A stretch of DNA of 33,085 nt from Planctomycetota bacterium (GTDB lineage: Bacteria; Planctomycetota; UBA1135), in NCBI GenBank assembly GCA_026421205.1, contig JAPKBM010000020.1:1-33085 (forward strand), written 5' to 3'. The position numbers were made by a program, and so were the translations under genes. Numbering within the stretch: the first letter of the stretch is position 1; each line of letters opens with the position of its first letter. The notes under the pieces were generated by a model. That model saw only the letters and a program-made list of their open reading frames with translations, did not search any database and was not told the origin of the DNA. Positions 16,113 through 24,080 of this stretch are shown piece after piece.

Positions 16113-17738
16113 TTATGGTAAAGACAACCGAGCCTTCAAAAGCTGAATTGTTGGTACTTCCTTCGGATTTTCCAAAACCTCGCGCACCAGCCCCTCCTCC
16201 ACGATACGCCCATGATCCATCACGCAAACGCGGTCCGCAAAGGTTTCAACCACACCCCAATCGTGAGTAATCCAAAGATACGAAAGCCCATGCCTCTCTT
16301 GGAGTTCCTGCAAAAGACAAAGAATCTCCTGCTGCACCGGGCCGTCCAGTGCAGAAACAGCTTCATCGCAGACGACCAAAGAGGGTCGCAGTGCCAAAGC
16401 ACGAGCGATTGCAACCCGTTGGCGCTGTCCGCCGGACAACTCGAAAGGAAACGCCATCGCCAATGAATGGGGCAATTGAACCTCTTCAAGAAGTTGCTCA
16501 GCAACCTTGCGACGTTGCTGCGCCGAAGTCCCCCCTTGAACCCAAAGTGGCTCTGCAATGGACTCATGAACCCGCATTCGTGGATCTAGAGAAGCGTCAG
16601 GGTCCTGAAAAATCATGGCCAAGTGCCGTGCTTGATTTCGCCGTGCCTGGGAATTCAGAGAAAGAAGGTCCACTTCAGAATTTCCTGGCTGATTAAAAAA
16701 AGCATTGCCTTCGGCACGCGGACTGAATCCAAAAAGTGCACGACCTAAGGTTGTCTTACCACATCCAGATCCGCCAACCAAGGCCAACGTCTCTTTCTGG
16801 AAAAGGGAGAAGCTCACCGATTTCACAGCAGGGTTCCAAGCTTGCGGACCGCGAAAAAGACGTCGACCTTCCGGATGATAGACCGACAGGTTCTCCACAC
16901 GCAAAAGTGGCGTGCCTTGGGAGGGGGTCTTGGAAAAAGAAGAAGTAGCCTCTTTCGCCGATGCCAACAAAGAGCGCGTTGCCACATGCTTAGGAGCACG
17001 AAAGACTTCTTGCATAGCGCCGCTCTCCACAAGTTGACCGTCGGCGAAAACAGCAACCTTTTGACAAATGCTCCGAACAACATCAAAGTCATGGCTAACC
17101 CAAATCATGGCTAGTTGACGATCTTTCTGAATTCTCTTGATTAACTGAAGAATCTCCGCCTGAACGATAGTATCCAAAGCCGTCGTCGGTTCATCCGCCA
17201 AAAGTATTTCCGGCTCACCGGCCAAAGCCATCGCAATTAAAACACGTTGCCGTTGCCCGCCCGAAAGTTCATGCGGGTACCGCTTCATGAGTTCTTCGGG
17301 ACGAGGGAGAGCTACCTCCGTAAAAAGCTCTGCGACCTTTTTCAGTTGTTGCTCTTTACTCAGGTTCAAATGTTCCTGGAGCACTTCCTGGACCTGGTAG
17401 CCCACAGTCATTACCGGATTCAACGCGGTCATCGGATCTTGGAAAATCATGGCAATCCGCTTTCCAAGAAAAGGGCGACGTTCTTTCATGCTCATCAAAT
17501 CTAATCGATGTCCGTCAAAGATAATTTCCCCGCTCTTGTGCACGACACCGGAAGGCAACAATCCTGCAAGGCTCGTCAAAGTCAGTGATTTTCCACTTCC
17601 CGAGGCACCTACAAAACCAAGACACTCTCCAGCCTCTAAAGAAAAGCTTACCCCGTGAACTAAAAAAGGCGGCGCAGCACTTTCCGTCTCCAACCCTAAT
17701 TGGAGGTTCCATACGCAAAGGAGCGGGGCTTTGGCCAC
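16113..17738 (-). CDS. Fused two-domain ABC ATPase of a peptide/nickel-type importer (DppD-DppF or YejF type)
   Basis: A 541-residue protein with two complete ABC ATPase domains in tandem. The first half has Walker A G-A-S-G-S-G-K-S, signature L-S-G-G-Q-R-Q-R-V and Walker B I-L-L-A-D-E-P. The second has G-G-S-G-C-G-K-T-T, the same signature, and L-V-V-C-D-E-A. Both carry the switch histidine (W-V-S-H-D and W-I-T-H-D). Oligopeptide/dipeptide importers usually split these into OppD and OppF. The fused form is like YejF. It powers uptake through the two permeases encoded divergently at 19201-20993. The start is GTG at 17738. TAGAAT lies exactly 6 nt upstream (17750-17745), which suggests a leaderless mRNA. 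The binding-protein gene starts divergently only 38 nt away. Confidence 0.92.
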   Translation of the reverse strand: MAKAPLLCVWNLQLGLETESAAPPFLVHGVSFSLEAGECLGFVGASGSGKSLTLTSLAGLLPSGVVHKSGEIIFDGHRLDLMSMKERRPFLGKRIAMIFQDPMTALNPVMTVGYQVQEVLQEHLNLSKEQQLKKVAELFTEVALPRPEELMKRYPHELSGGQRQRVLIAMALAGEPEILLADEPTTALDTIVQAEILQLIKRIQKDRQLAMIWVSHDFDVVRSICQKVAVFADGQLVESGAMQEVFRAPKHVATRSLLASAKEATSSFSKTPSQGTPLLRVENLSVYHPEGRRLFRGPQAWNPAVKSVSFSLFQKETLALVGGSGCGKTTLGRALFGFSPRAEGNAFFNQPGNSEVDLLSLNSQARRNQARHLAMIFQDPDASLDPRMRVHESIAEPLWVQGGTSAQQRRKVAEQLLEEVQLPHSLAMAFPFELSGGQRQRVAIARALALRPSLVVCDEAVSALDGPVQQEILCLLQELQERHGLSYLWITHDWGVVETFADRVCVMDHGRIVEEGLVREVLENPKEVPTIQLLKARLSLP

Positions 17739-17744
17739 AGGGAG

Positions 17745-17770
17745 ATTCTAAGGCCTGCAAGCGGTATCCT
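17745..17770. promoter_or_regulatory. Divergent leaderless promoter pair for the peptide importer
   Basis: The 38-nt gap between two divergent start codons holds a minus-strand -10-like TAGAAT (17750-17745), 6 nt from the ATPase GTG, and a plus-strand TATCCT (17765-17770), 6 nt from the binding-protein GTG. With initiation about 6-7 nt past a -10, both mRNAs would begin at or next to the start codon. Neither has a clear -35 or Shine-Dalgarno. Confidence 0.5.
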
Positions 17771-17776
17771 TCTGCT

Positions 17777-19234
17777 GTGTTTTCATGGAAAGTTCCCGTC
17801 GCCCTCTGCCTTAGTTTCGGAGCGATGTCCTGTACCGAGGAGCCGTCGGCCCTTCGAATTGCAAACGGAGATGATGTAGCCATTCTCGACCCGCTTCTGG
17901 CCACGGGAAGCGGGGATCTCCGTGTCATGCAAGCTCTTCACGCCGGCCTGACCCGTTTTCATCCCGCCACACTTCAGCCAGAACCCGGGCTCGCCACTAG
18001 CTTCACGTCCCACCAGGGAGGACGACGATGGACATTTCACCTACGGCCAGACCTGAAATGGTCCGACGGCACCGCCCTCACTTCGGCCGACGTCCTCCAA
18101 TCCTGGAAGAGACTTCAAAACCCCTCCACCGGTGCTCCCTTTCAATCTTGGTTAGCCGACGCTGTCTTCACAGCAACGAGCCCCGACACCTTGGAAGTCT
18201 CCTTCCCCTTCCCGCACCCTCAATTCGCGGCCATGTGCTCCTCCCCAGCACTCAGCGTAGCCCCAGTCCCCTTCACGCCAGATGCACCCACCAGTGGCCC
18301 CTACCAGCTAGAGTCCAGAAAAATCCGCGACTCTGTGCGCGTCAAAAAAAACGCCCATTACTGGAATGCCCTGGAAGTACAGATCCCTCGCATTGATTTC
18401 CTCACTGTGGAATCCCAATTTACCGCACTCAATCTTTTTCTCAGCGGAGAAGTGCACTACACCCCCAACGTTCCAGCACTGGCTATTCCGAAACTCTTAG
18501 AAAAGTTCGCCGACGCATTCCAACCGTCGCCACAATTCGGGACCTATTTCATCCGTTTCAATACAAAGAAATCGCCCTTCCATGACCCCCTCCTTCGGCA
18601 ACAATTCAGTGCCGCCATTCAACGAAACCTCCTTGCGGAATCCGTCGGCGCTGGACGCATGCCGGCTTGGAGTTTTGTGCCTCCCGGAATCCCGGGGTAT
18701 CCGTCGGCATCCTTGCCTTCTCCCCCACAAAAAGTCATCGACAAAAAGATTCCGACTCACGTGGAATATCTTTATAACTCCTCGGAACTGAATCGTGACA
18801 TTGCTGAAGTTCTCCAGCATCAGTGGCAGACCAACTTGGGCGTCTCCACCCGTCTCGTCAATCAAGAATGGAAAACATTCCTCTACGCGCAACGCCAAGG
18901 AGACTATCAAATCAGTCGTTCCTCATGGATTGGAGACTATTTAGACCCGATGACATTTTTGGAGATTTTCCAAAGCCATCACCCCAATAACCGAACGGGT
19001 TGGGCGTCGGCAGAATACGACGGCCTGATTCAAGAAGCTCGGCAAGCCACGCAACAAGACCGACGCTTTCAACTTCTCCACGAAGCGGAAACCCTCCTTC
19101 TTCGAGAAGCCCCCATTGCCCCGCTTCTTTTTGAAACTTCCCAAGAACTGGTTTCACCAAAACTCAAAGGCTTTCACCGCAATCTTCGCGGTGTCGTGGA
19201 TTGGAGTCGACTAACTCTTCAGGAGGAACCATAA
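17777..19234 (+). CDS. Oligopeptide-type substrate-binding lipoprotein (SBP family 5, OppA/DppA-like)
   Basis: A 485-residue family 5 solute-binding protein. The GTG at 17777 is chosen because it gives a lipoprotein signal ending A-M-S-C at Cys19. An upstream in-frame ATG would run through the antisense ATPase gene. The family block W-T-F-H-L-R-P-D-L-K-W-S-D-G-T with A-D-V-L-Q-S-W-K-R-L is clear near residues 90-115. The C-terminal lobe has Y-Q-I-S-R-S-S-W-I-G-D-Y-x-D-P-M-T-F-L-E and the N-R-T-G-W-A-S-A-E-Y-D stretch, both typical of OppA relatives. It captures peptides (or nickel, or other ligands of this family) in the periplasm for the permeases that follow. It overlaps the next gene's reading frame at its 3' end. 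Confidence 0.9.
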   Translation: MFSWKVPVALCLSFGAMSCTEEPSALRIANGDDVAILDPLLATGSGDLRVMQALHAGLTRFHPATLQPEPGLATSFTSHQGGRRWTFHLRPDLKWSDGTALTSADVLQSWKRLQNPSTGAPFQSWLADAVFTATSPDTLEVSFPFPHPQFAAMCSSPALSVAPVPFTPDAPTSGPYQLESRKIRDSVRVKKNAHYWNALEVQIPRIDFLTVESQFTALNLFLSGEVHYTPNVPALAIPKLLEKFADAFQPSPQFGTYFIRFNTKKSPFHDPLLRQQFSAAIQRNLLAESVGAGRMPAWSFVPPGIPGYPSASLPSPPQKVIDKKIPTHVEYLYNSSELNRDIAEVLQHQWQTNLGVSTRLVNQEWKTFLYAQRQGDYQISRSSWIGDYLDPMTFLEIFQSHHPNNRTGWASAEYDGLIQEARQATQQDRRFQLLHEAETLLLREAPIAPLLFETSQELVSPKLKGFHRNLRGVVDWSRLTLQEEP

Positions 19235-20151
19235 ACAGACCTATTCTCCGCCGCGCCGGCTCTCTCTTTCTGACCTTGCTAGCCGTCCATGCCGCCGCAT
19301 TTTTCCTTTTGCGGATGGCACGTGGTGGCCCCTTTGACCAAGAAAGAGAACTCCCCACTGAAGTCCTTAAGCAACTACGTGCGCAATACCACCTCGACGA
19401 ATCCATCCTCCAGCAGTATTACCGTTCCCTCGAAAACCTTTTTCACGGAGAATTCGGCCCCTCCTTTGCCTACCGAGGCGTTTCCGTTTCCGACATCCTG
19501 GCCGATGCCCTGCCCATCTCCTTAGCACTTGGCTTCGGCGCCCTCCTCCTTGCCCTTCTCCTCGGCCTGCCTACAGGAATTCTTTCCGCCTGGAAAAAAA
19601 ATACGAAGACGGACGCCAGCCTTCGCACGCTGAGCTCCCTACTCCTTGCCCTCCCGAACTTCGTTCTCGCCGGCCTCGCCATCAGCCTTTTCTCGTTCAC
19701 CTTGGAATGGCTCCCTCCCGCAGGCTCGGGGGGTATCCGCCATCAAATTCTGCCCACCCTTTGCCTGGGCCTCCCCTTCGCCGCACAAATTTTTCGCCTT
19801 GCCCGCAATGAAGCTCTGTCCGCACTCCAGTCGGCGCCCACACGCACCGCCCGCGCCAAGGGTCTGCCCGAAGCCAAGGTTCTTCAGCGCCACGTCTTCC
19901 CTCGGACTTTGGTCCCCATCGTGGCTTTCCTCGGTCCTGCTACCGCTGGAATCCTGACCGGCTCCCTCGTCATTGAGCAAGTTTTTGCTCTCCCCGGCCT
20001 TGGAAGTCATTTTGTGCAATCTGCCCTCAACCGAGACTACACCTTGTCGCTCGGCATCACCGTGCTTTACACCGCCTTACTCGGCACGCTTACTTTTTTC
20101 GCCGACGTCCTCCTCGCACGCCTGGATCCCCGCATTCAAAGCCTCCGATGA
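19201..20151 (+). CDS. Peptide-type ABC transporter permease (OppB/DppB-like)
   Basis: About 306-316 residues with six membrane segments: an N-terminal helix right after N-R-P-I-L-R-R, a large loop with the usual R-x-x-Y-x-L-D motif (LRAQYHLDESILQQYY), five further helices, and an EAA loop (NEALSALQSAPTRTARAKGL) that contacts the ATPase. The start is uncertain. TTG at 19201 is the first standard start but lies 34 nt inside the binding-protein gene with no Shine-Dalgarno. An ATA at 19231 sits 4 nt after a perfect AGGAGG (19221-19226), gives the family-typical N terminus, and would make an ATAA overlap with the preceding stop, like the ATGA/GTGA overlaps elsewhere here. The standard start is reported. 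The ATG of the second permease overlaps the stop by 4 nt. Confidence 0.88.
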   Translation: MESTNSSGGTINRPILRRAGSLFLTLLAVHAAAFFLLRMARGGPFDQERELPTEVLKQLRAQYHLDESILQQYYRSLENLFHGEFGPSFAYRGVSVSDILADALPISLALGFGALLLALLLGLPTGILSAWKKNTKTDASLRTLSSLLLALPNFVLAGLAISLFSFTLEWLPPAGSGGIRHQILPTLCLGLPFAAQIFRLARNEALSALQSAPTRTARAKGLPEAKVLQRHVFPRTLVPIVAFLGPATAGILTGSLVIEQVFALPGLGSHFVQSALNRDYTLSLGITVLYTALLGTLTFFADVLLARLDPRIQSLR

Positions 20152-20993
20152 AACGCGCCGACGCCCTCACCCTTGCCTTCTTGCTCCTCCTTGCTGGAGC
20201 CGCCCTTTTCCTTCCGTGGCTCTCCCTTCCCGCACCGGACACCATGGAACTCGGAGACCGACTTATTCCTCCGCAATGGACTCAACACCCCATTCTTGGC
20301 ACGGATAGTAAAGGAAGAGATCTCTTCGTGCGCACGCTTGCCGGGGCTCGCATCTCTCTTTGGGTTGGCCTCTTGGGCAGTTTTGTGGCCCTTCTCATCG
20401 GCCTTCCCTACGGTGCAATCTCCGGTCTCTTCGGTGGCAGAACCGACCGCTTCATGATGCGACTCGCCGATTTCTTCGAGAGTGTGCCCATCACCATTTT
20501 GGTGCTCTTCCTCTTGTCCATTCTTGGAGAATATCGAGAAGAACTTCAAGGACTTGGCCTCAGCCGACTTCACATTTTCTTTTTCGCCGTTGGTTTTCTT
20601 TTTTGGCTTCCCACAGCACGCATTGCTCGCGCCGAAGCTCTCCGACTTCGCCAAGCACTCTTCGTGGATGCCGCACGCAGTCTCGGAGCGTCACGAAAAG
20701 AAATTCTCGTTCGCCACTTCTTCCCGAATCTTCTCCCCGCCTCAGTAGTCATTATGACACTCACCATTCCCCGAGTGATCTTGATGGAAGCCTTCCTCAG
20801 TTTCCTGGGCCTTGGCGTTGAGCCGCCGGGAGTCAGCTGGGGGATTTTGGCAAAAGAAGGCCTCGCTGCCATGAATCCACTGGTCCAATCGTGGTGGCTC
20901 CTTGCGGTACCCGCCACGGCACTGGCGCTCACGCTCATTTGCCTCAATCACTGGGGAGATAAAATTAGCGACAGCTTCCGCGCCAACACCTAA
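20148..20993 (+). CDS. Peptide-type ABC transporter permease (OppC/DppC-like)
   Basis: A 281-residue inner-membrane permease, partner of the OppB-like protein. The N-terminal membrane segment (LAFLLLLAGAALFLPWLSL) is followed by the OppC-type segment H-P-I-L-G-T-D-S-K-G-R-D-L-F, which is diagnostic, then five more helices. The EAA loop reads AEALRLRQALFVDAARSLGA with the downstream H-F-F-P-N-L-L-P. ATG overlaps the preceding stop (ATGA), so the two permeases are translationally coupled. Its stop codon overlaps the converging ridA stop by 3 nt, leaving no room for a separate terminator. It forms the importer with the fused ATPase and the binding lipoprotein. Confidence 0.92.
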   Translation: MKRADALTLAFLLLLAGAALFLPWLSLPAPDTMELGDRLIPPQWTQHPILGTDSKGRDLFVRTLAGARISLWVGLLGSFVALLIGLPYGAISGLFGGRTDRFMMRLADFFESVPITILVLFLLSILGEYREELQGLGLSRLHIFFFAVGFLFWLPTARIARAEALRLRQALFVDAARSLGASRKEILVRHFFPNLLPASVVIMTLTIPRVILMEAFLSFLGLGVEPPGVSWGILAKEGLAAMNPLVQSWWLLAVPATALALTLICLNHWGDKISDSFRANT

Positions 20994-21370
20994 TCCTTAC
21001 AGGCTGCAAAAAAGTCAATCTCAACTTTCATATCCTTCGGAAGGCGCGCCACTTCAACACACGCACGAGCCGGACGATGCTCACCGAAGTATTCCGCATA
21101 AACCTCATTGACCGCGATGAAGTCATCCATATCAGCAAGATAAACCGTGGCCCGCAGGACGTCGGTGCGTGCACAACCAGCGGCAGACAAGACCGCATCT
21201 AAATTGGCGAAGACTTGTTTGGATTGCAAAACGGGGTCATTTCCACCGACCGGGAGGCCGTCGGCGTTGAGAGAAATCTGACCGCTTGTCACAAGAAAAC
21301 CGCCGGAAACTACGGCTTGACTATAAGGACCAATCGCAGGCGGAGCGGCGTCAGTGTGAATTTTTTTCAT
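20990..21370 (-). CDS. ridA: RidA enamine/imine deaminase
   Basis: A 126-residue member of the RidA (YjgF/YER057c/UK114) family, which hydrolyses reactive enamines and imines such as 2-aminoacrylate released by PLP enzymes. The N terminus I-H-T-D-A-A-P-P-A-I-G-P-Y-S-Q-A is canonical. The active-site region has G-Q-I-S-L near residue 33 and the C-terminal R-P-A-R-A-C-V-E-V-A-R-L-P-K-D, which holds the catalytic arginine and the oxyanion-site cysteine. Full length for the family. The ATG at 21370 shares one base with the coaD stop (TGATG). A GTG one codon earlier is also possible. It is co-directional with coaD and likely co-transcribed. Confidence 0.95.
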   Translation of the reverse strand: MKKIHTDAAPPAIGPYSQAVVSGGFLVTSGQISLNADGLPVGGNDPVLQSKQVFANLDAVLSAAGCARTDVLRATVYLADMDDFIAVNEVYAEYFGEHRPARACVEVARLPKDMKVEIDFFAACKD

Positions 21371-21855
21371 CACCGTCCAAGACGCACTTTAAGTTGATCA
21401 TGAATCGAAGGCGGGAGAAAACGCTGAAGTTCGCCACCCGCAGAATAGACCTCTTTGATGAGTCGGCTAGACAAGTAGGAATACTCTTCACTCGGCATCA
21501 CAAAAACCGTCTCAATCGTACTTTCCAAAACACGATTGGTCATGGCCATTTGATATTCATACTCAAAGTCCGACACCGTTCGCACACCACGCAAGAGAAC
21601 GCTCGCGCCACACTCTTTGGCATGCTCAATCACAAGGCCCTGGAAATACTCCACCGTAACCGGAAGGTCCTTCACAAGTTCGGTCAACATTTCAACACGT
21701 TCCTCTGCGGTAAACAGCGGAGTCTTGGTGTTGTTATTGGCCACGGCAACCACCAAAGGTCCGAACAAAGCCACGCCTCGCCGGATGAGATCCAAATGGC
21801 CTAAGGTGGGCGGGTCAAAGGTGCCGGGATACAGAGCGCGGGGGCGGTCAACCAT
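21370..21855 (-). CDS. coaD: Phosphopantetheine adenylyltransferase
   Basis: A 161-residue enzyme that adenylates 4'-phosphopantetheine in the penultimate step of coenzyme A synthesis. The nucleotidyltransferase motif T-x-G-H is present in Y-P-G-T-F-D-P-P-T-L-G-H. The family segments L-L-R-G-V-R-T-V-S-D-F-E-Y-E, the M-A-M-T-N-R block and the second ATP motif Y-S-Y-L-S-S-R-L-I-K-E-V are all intact, and the length is standard. The ATG at 21855 has TAGAAT exactly 6 nt upstream (21867-21862) and no Shine-Dalgarno, consistent with a leaderless mRNA. It is divergent from the ComEC gene. Confidence 0.97.
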   Translation of the reverse strand: MVDRPRALYPGTFDPPTLGHLDLIRRGVALFGPLVVAVANNNTKTPLFTAEERVEMLTELVKDLPVTVEYFQGLVIEHAKECGASVLLRGVRTVSDFEYEYQMAMTNRVLESTIETVFVMPSEEYSYLSSRLIKEVYSAGGELQRFLPPSIHDQLKVRLGR

Positions 21856-21861
21856 GCGTGG

Positions 21862-21867
21862 ATTCTA
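21862..21867 (-). promoter_or_regulatory. Leaderless-type -10 element before coaD
   Basis: TAGAAT on the minus strand ends 6 nt before the coaD ATG, in the same arrangement as before the ABC ATPase (17750-17745) and, with a 7-nt gap, the NrnA-like gene (30600-30595). No clear -35 is seen at 17-18 nt. Confidence 0.5.
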
Positions 21868-21902
21868 GGGTCACGCTCGACCTTGGAAAACGTCTTCCCC
21901 CT

Positions 21903-24080
21903 ATGAATTGGCCGACGGCCCCCCGCACCCCCGGCTCTTGGCTTGCTTGTATTCATATCCTCACTGCCTCGGCACTCATCTGCGCTCAAGGACGCCAGTA
22001 CTGGCTCACCCCTGACGGACTTGGAATGACGCCAACCGTCCGCTTGACCTGTGCTTGGGCAAGCGTCTTGATACTCCTCGTTGGATGCCTCCTCCTTCTT
22101 CGTCCCCGCTCCCCCTCCAGAACTTCCAGAACCCGCTTCCTCTCCGTCTTCCTCCTCCTCACTGTTGGAGCCAGCCTTCTCGCTTTTGCACGCATCCAGC
22201 CTCGCCTGCCCCTTCACGCGCCTGCCGGAGAGCCCGTTCCCGGCACTATCACGGGGCAACTCTTGCGCTTGGAAAAAAGCACCGGACCATTTGCACAAGC
22301 CCACCATTTTTGGGGAATCCTTGGGTTTTCCCAAAGCAAGAACGAAACAGGGCAGAAAAAACAAATCCTCTTTCAAGGCGCCTACCCTGAGAAACCGCCA
22401 CCTGTGGGCTCCCGCATCAAGCTCTCAGGACTCCTGACCCCATCTCGCAGAGGTGTCCAATTCAAAGAAGCTGTCTGGCAAATCCTTCCCCTGCAACAAG
22501 CGCTTCCTTTTTGGGTCCGTCTCCGCAATCAAGTCCGAAACCACCTCAACAGCCGCTTAAGCAATCCATCGGCGGGCATGGCAAAAGCTCTCCTTCTTGG
22601 AGAGAAAACCGATCTCCCCCAAGACCTCACCGACGGCTACCGGCGCTTTGGCATCCTGCACCTCCTTGCCATTTCCGGCATGCACTTTTGGTTTTGGGAT
22701 GCACTTTTCCGACGCCTCCTTCCCCGACGAATCTTATGGCTTCGGATTCCACTTTTGTTTCTTGCTGCCGGACTAGCCAACTTCTCACCCGCCGTGGTTC
22801 GTGCTGGATTTGCCCTTGGCCTTCGTGATTTTGTTCATGCCCGTGGTCTTCGGGTCTGCCCCTTTCATCTTGTTGCGGGTGCCCTTTGGACCGAAGCCCT
22901 GCTCTTCCCGGAGCGAGCGGCCGGTTTGGGCATGGTACTGACTTACAGCGCAACTTGGGCACTCCTCCTCGTCAAAACTCCTCAGAACGCAAACGGGTTT
23001 CAAAAAATACTCCTCTCTTCCACAGCAGCATTCCTTGCAACCGTTCCCCCTCTTCATGCACTCCAAGGAACCCTAGAGCCTTGGAGCATTCCCCTCACTC
23101 CACTTTTCGGTCTACTTCTTCCCCTCCGCTTGATTGCCTCACTCCTTGCACTTTTCCCCAGTGGCCCCGCCCTCGCCGACGCCATCTTGCGCACTTCCGT
23201 CACCTTGGAATCCACCGCCCTGGATTTCTTGAAACACCTTCCAGGGGCGCCTTGGTTCCTCCCACAATGCTATGAAACACTTCTCTTTTTGGGGTGCTGC
23301 GGAGGACTCCTTTTCCTTTGGCGCCCGCCTTCACTCCACCTTCGTTCCTGGATTCACCCTGGGGTGCTCGGCATCGGCGTGCTTGTTTTCAGCCTCCTTG
23401 TTCCTCTGCCTGGAAAACCCGGAGTTGCCATGCTCCCGGTTGGCCACGGTTTACTTTCTATGGTCAGTGCGCAAGAGGAAACCTTGCTTTTTGATGTGGG
23501 AAGTAAAAGTCTCCCGCCAAAGACCTTGGTAGATCGCTTGCTTCTTCCCTTTTTGGCCGCCAAACGTTGGGCAAAACCAAGTCACGTCATTTGGAGTCAT
23601 CAAGATGGGGACCACGTGAATGGAAGAGATCGGCTTTTTACTTGGTTTTCTCCCCAAGAACTTTCCTGCCCGCAGGGAAAGGAAAAAGTCTTAGCCACAA
23701 TGGGGCCTTTTTCTCTTCGTATTTACGGCTGTATTCAGACCGAAGAAGGCGTGAGTAACCAGGGGGGGCACGCTCTTTTTTTACAAAGTAAACAGCAGGC
23801 CGTTCTTTTCCTGGGGGATTCCCCCGGCCCCGTTCTAGAAAATCTCCTCGCGCGTTTGCCCACATGTCCCGTTTCCTTGCTCTTTGCGCCCCATCATGGA
23901 CGAGACACCCTGTTCCTTCCTCAATTCTTGGATGCCTTGCGCCCCAGAGAGGTTTGGGCCTCTACGGCACCCAGCGGTCCTACTCCAAAAATCCAACCTC
24001 TCCTAGAAAAAAGGAACCTTCCCTTTTTCGAAACTGAACAAAAGCCCCTGATTTGGCAACCAACGCCAGACATGGAATAA
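21903..24080 (+). CDS. comEC: ComEC/Rec2-family DNA internalisation protein
   Basis: A 725-residue polytopic protein with the three-part ComEC plan. An N-terminal region has two or three membrane segments and a small soluble domain (residues about 90-180, G-x-x-x-G-T-I-T-G-Q-L). The competence domain has many helices and the signature F-G-I-L-H-L-L-A-I-S-G-M-H (near residue 255). A C-terminal metallo-beta-lactamase-like domain carries S-H-Q-D-G-D-H-V-N-G, V-L-F-L-G-D-S and F-A-P-H-H-G-R-D. ComEC forms the inner-membrane channel for single-stranded DNA in natural transformation, and the MBL-like domain is thought to degrade the other strand. ATG 21903 is preferred. GTG 21858 would add 15 residues. 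Its stop abuts the ComM start with no gap. No comEA or comF is seen beside it. Confidence 0.93.
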   Translation: MNWPTAPRTPGSWLACIHILTASALICAQGRQYWLTPDGLGMTPTVRLTCAWASVLILLVGCLLLLRPRSPSRTSRTRFLSVFLLLTVGASLLAFARIQPRLPLHAPAGEPVPGTITGQLLRLEKSTGPFAQAHHFWGILGFSQSKNETGQKKQILFQGAYPEKPPPVGSRIKLSGLLTPSRRGVQFKEAVWQILPLQQALPFWVRLRNQVRNHLNSRLSNPSAGMAKALLLGEKTDLPQDLTDGYRRFGILHLLAISGMHFWFWDALFRRLLPRRILWLRIPLLFLAAGLANFSPAVVRAGFALGLRDFVHARGLRVCPFHLVAGALWTEALLFPERAAGLGMVLTYSATWALLLVKTPQNANGFQKILLSSTAAFLATVPPLHALQGTLEPWSIPLTPLFGLLLPLRLIASLLALFPSGPALADAILRTSVTLESTALDFLKHLPGAPWFLPQCYETLLFLGCCGGLLFLWRPPSLHLRSWIHPGVLGIGVLVFSLLVPLPGKPGVAMLPVGHGLLSMVSAQEETLLFDVGSKSLPPKTLVDRLLLPFLAAKRWAKPSHVIWSHQDGDHVNGRDRLFTWFSPQELSCPQGKEKVLATMGPFSLRIYGCIQTEEGVSNQGGHALFLQSKQQAVLFLGDSPGPVLENLLARLPTCPVSLLFAPHHGRDTLFLPQFLDALRPREVWASTAPSGPTPKIQPLLEKRNLPFFETEQKPLIWQPTPDME

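Noticed and set aside
17585-17776. An upstream ATG start for the binding lipoprotein
   Set aside because: It runs antisense through the ABC ATPase gene and would hide the lipoprotein signal. GTG 17777 gives a proper signal and a -10 element 6 nt upstream.
20136-20654. A 172-codon open frame on the minus strand
   Set aside because: It is antisense to the OppC-like permease and rich in Lys/Glu, the usual shadow of a Leu/Phe-rich membrane gene.
21801-22376. A 191-codon open frame on the minus strand overlapping coaD and comEC
   Set aside because: Its product is low-complexity (Glu/Gly/Ser-rich), antisense to comEC, and shares its start region with coaD in another frame.
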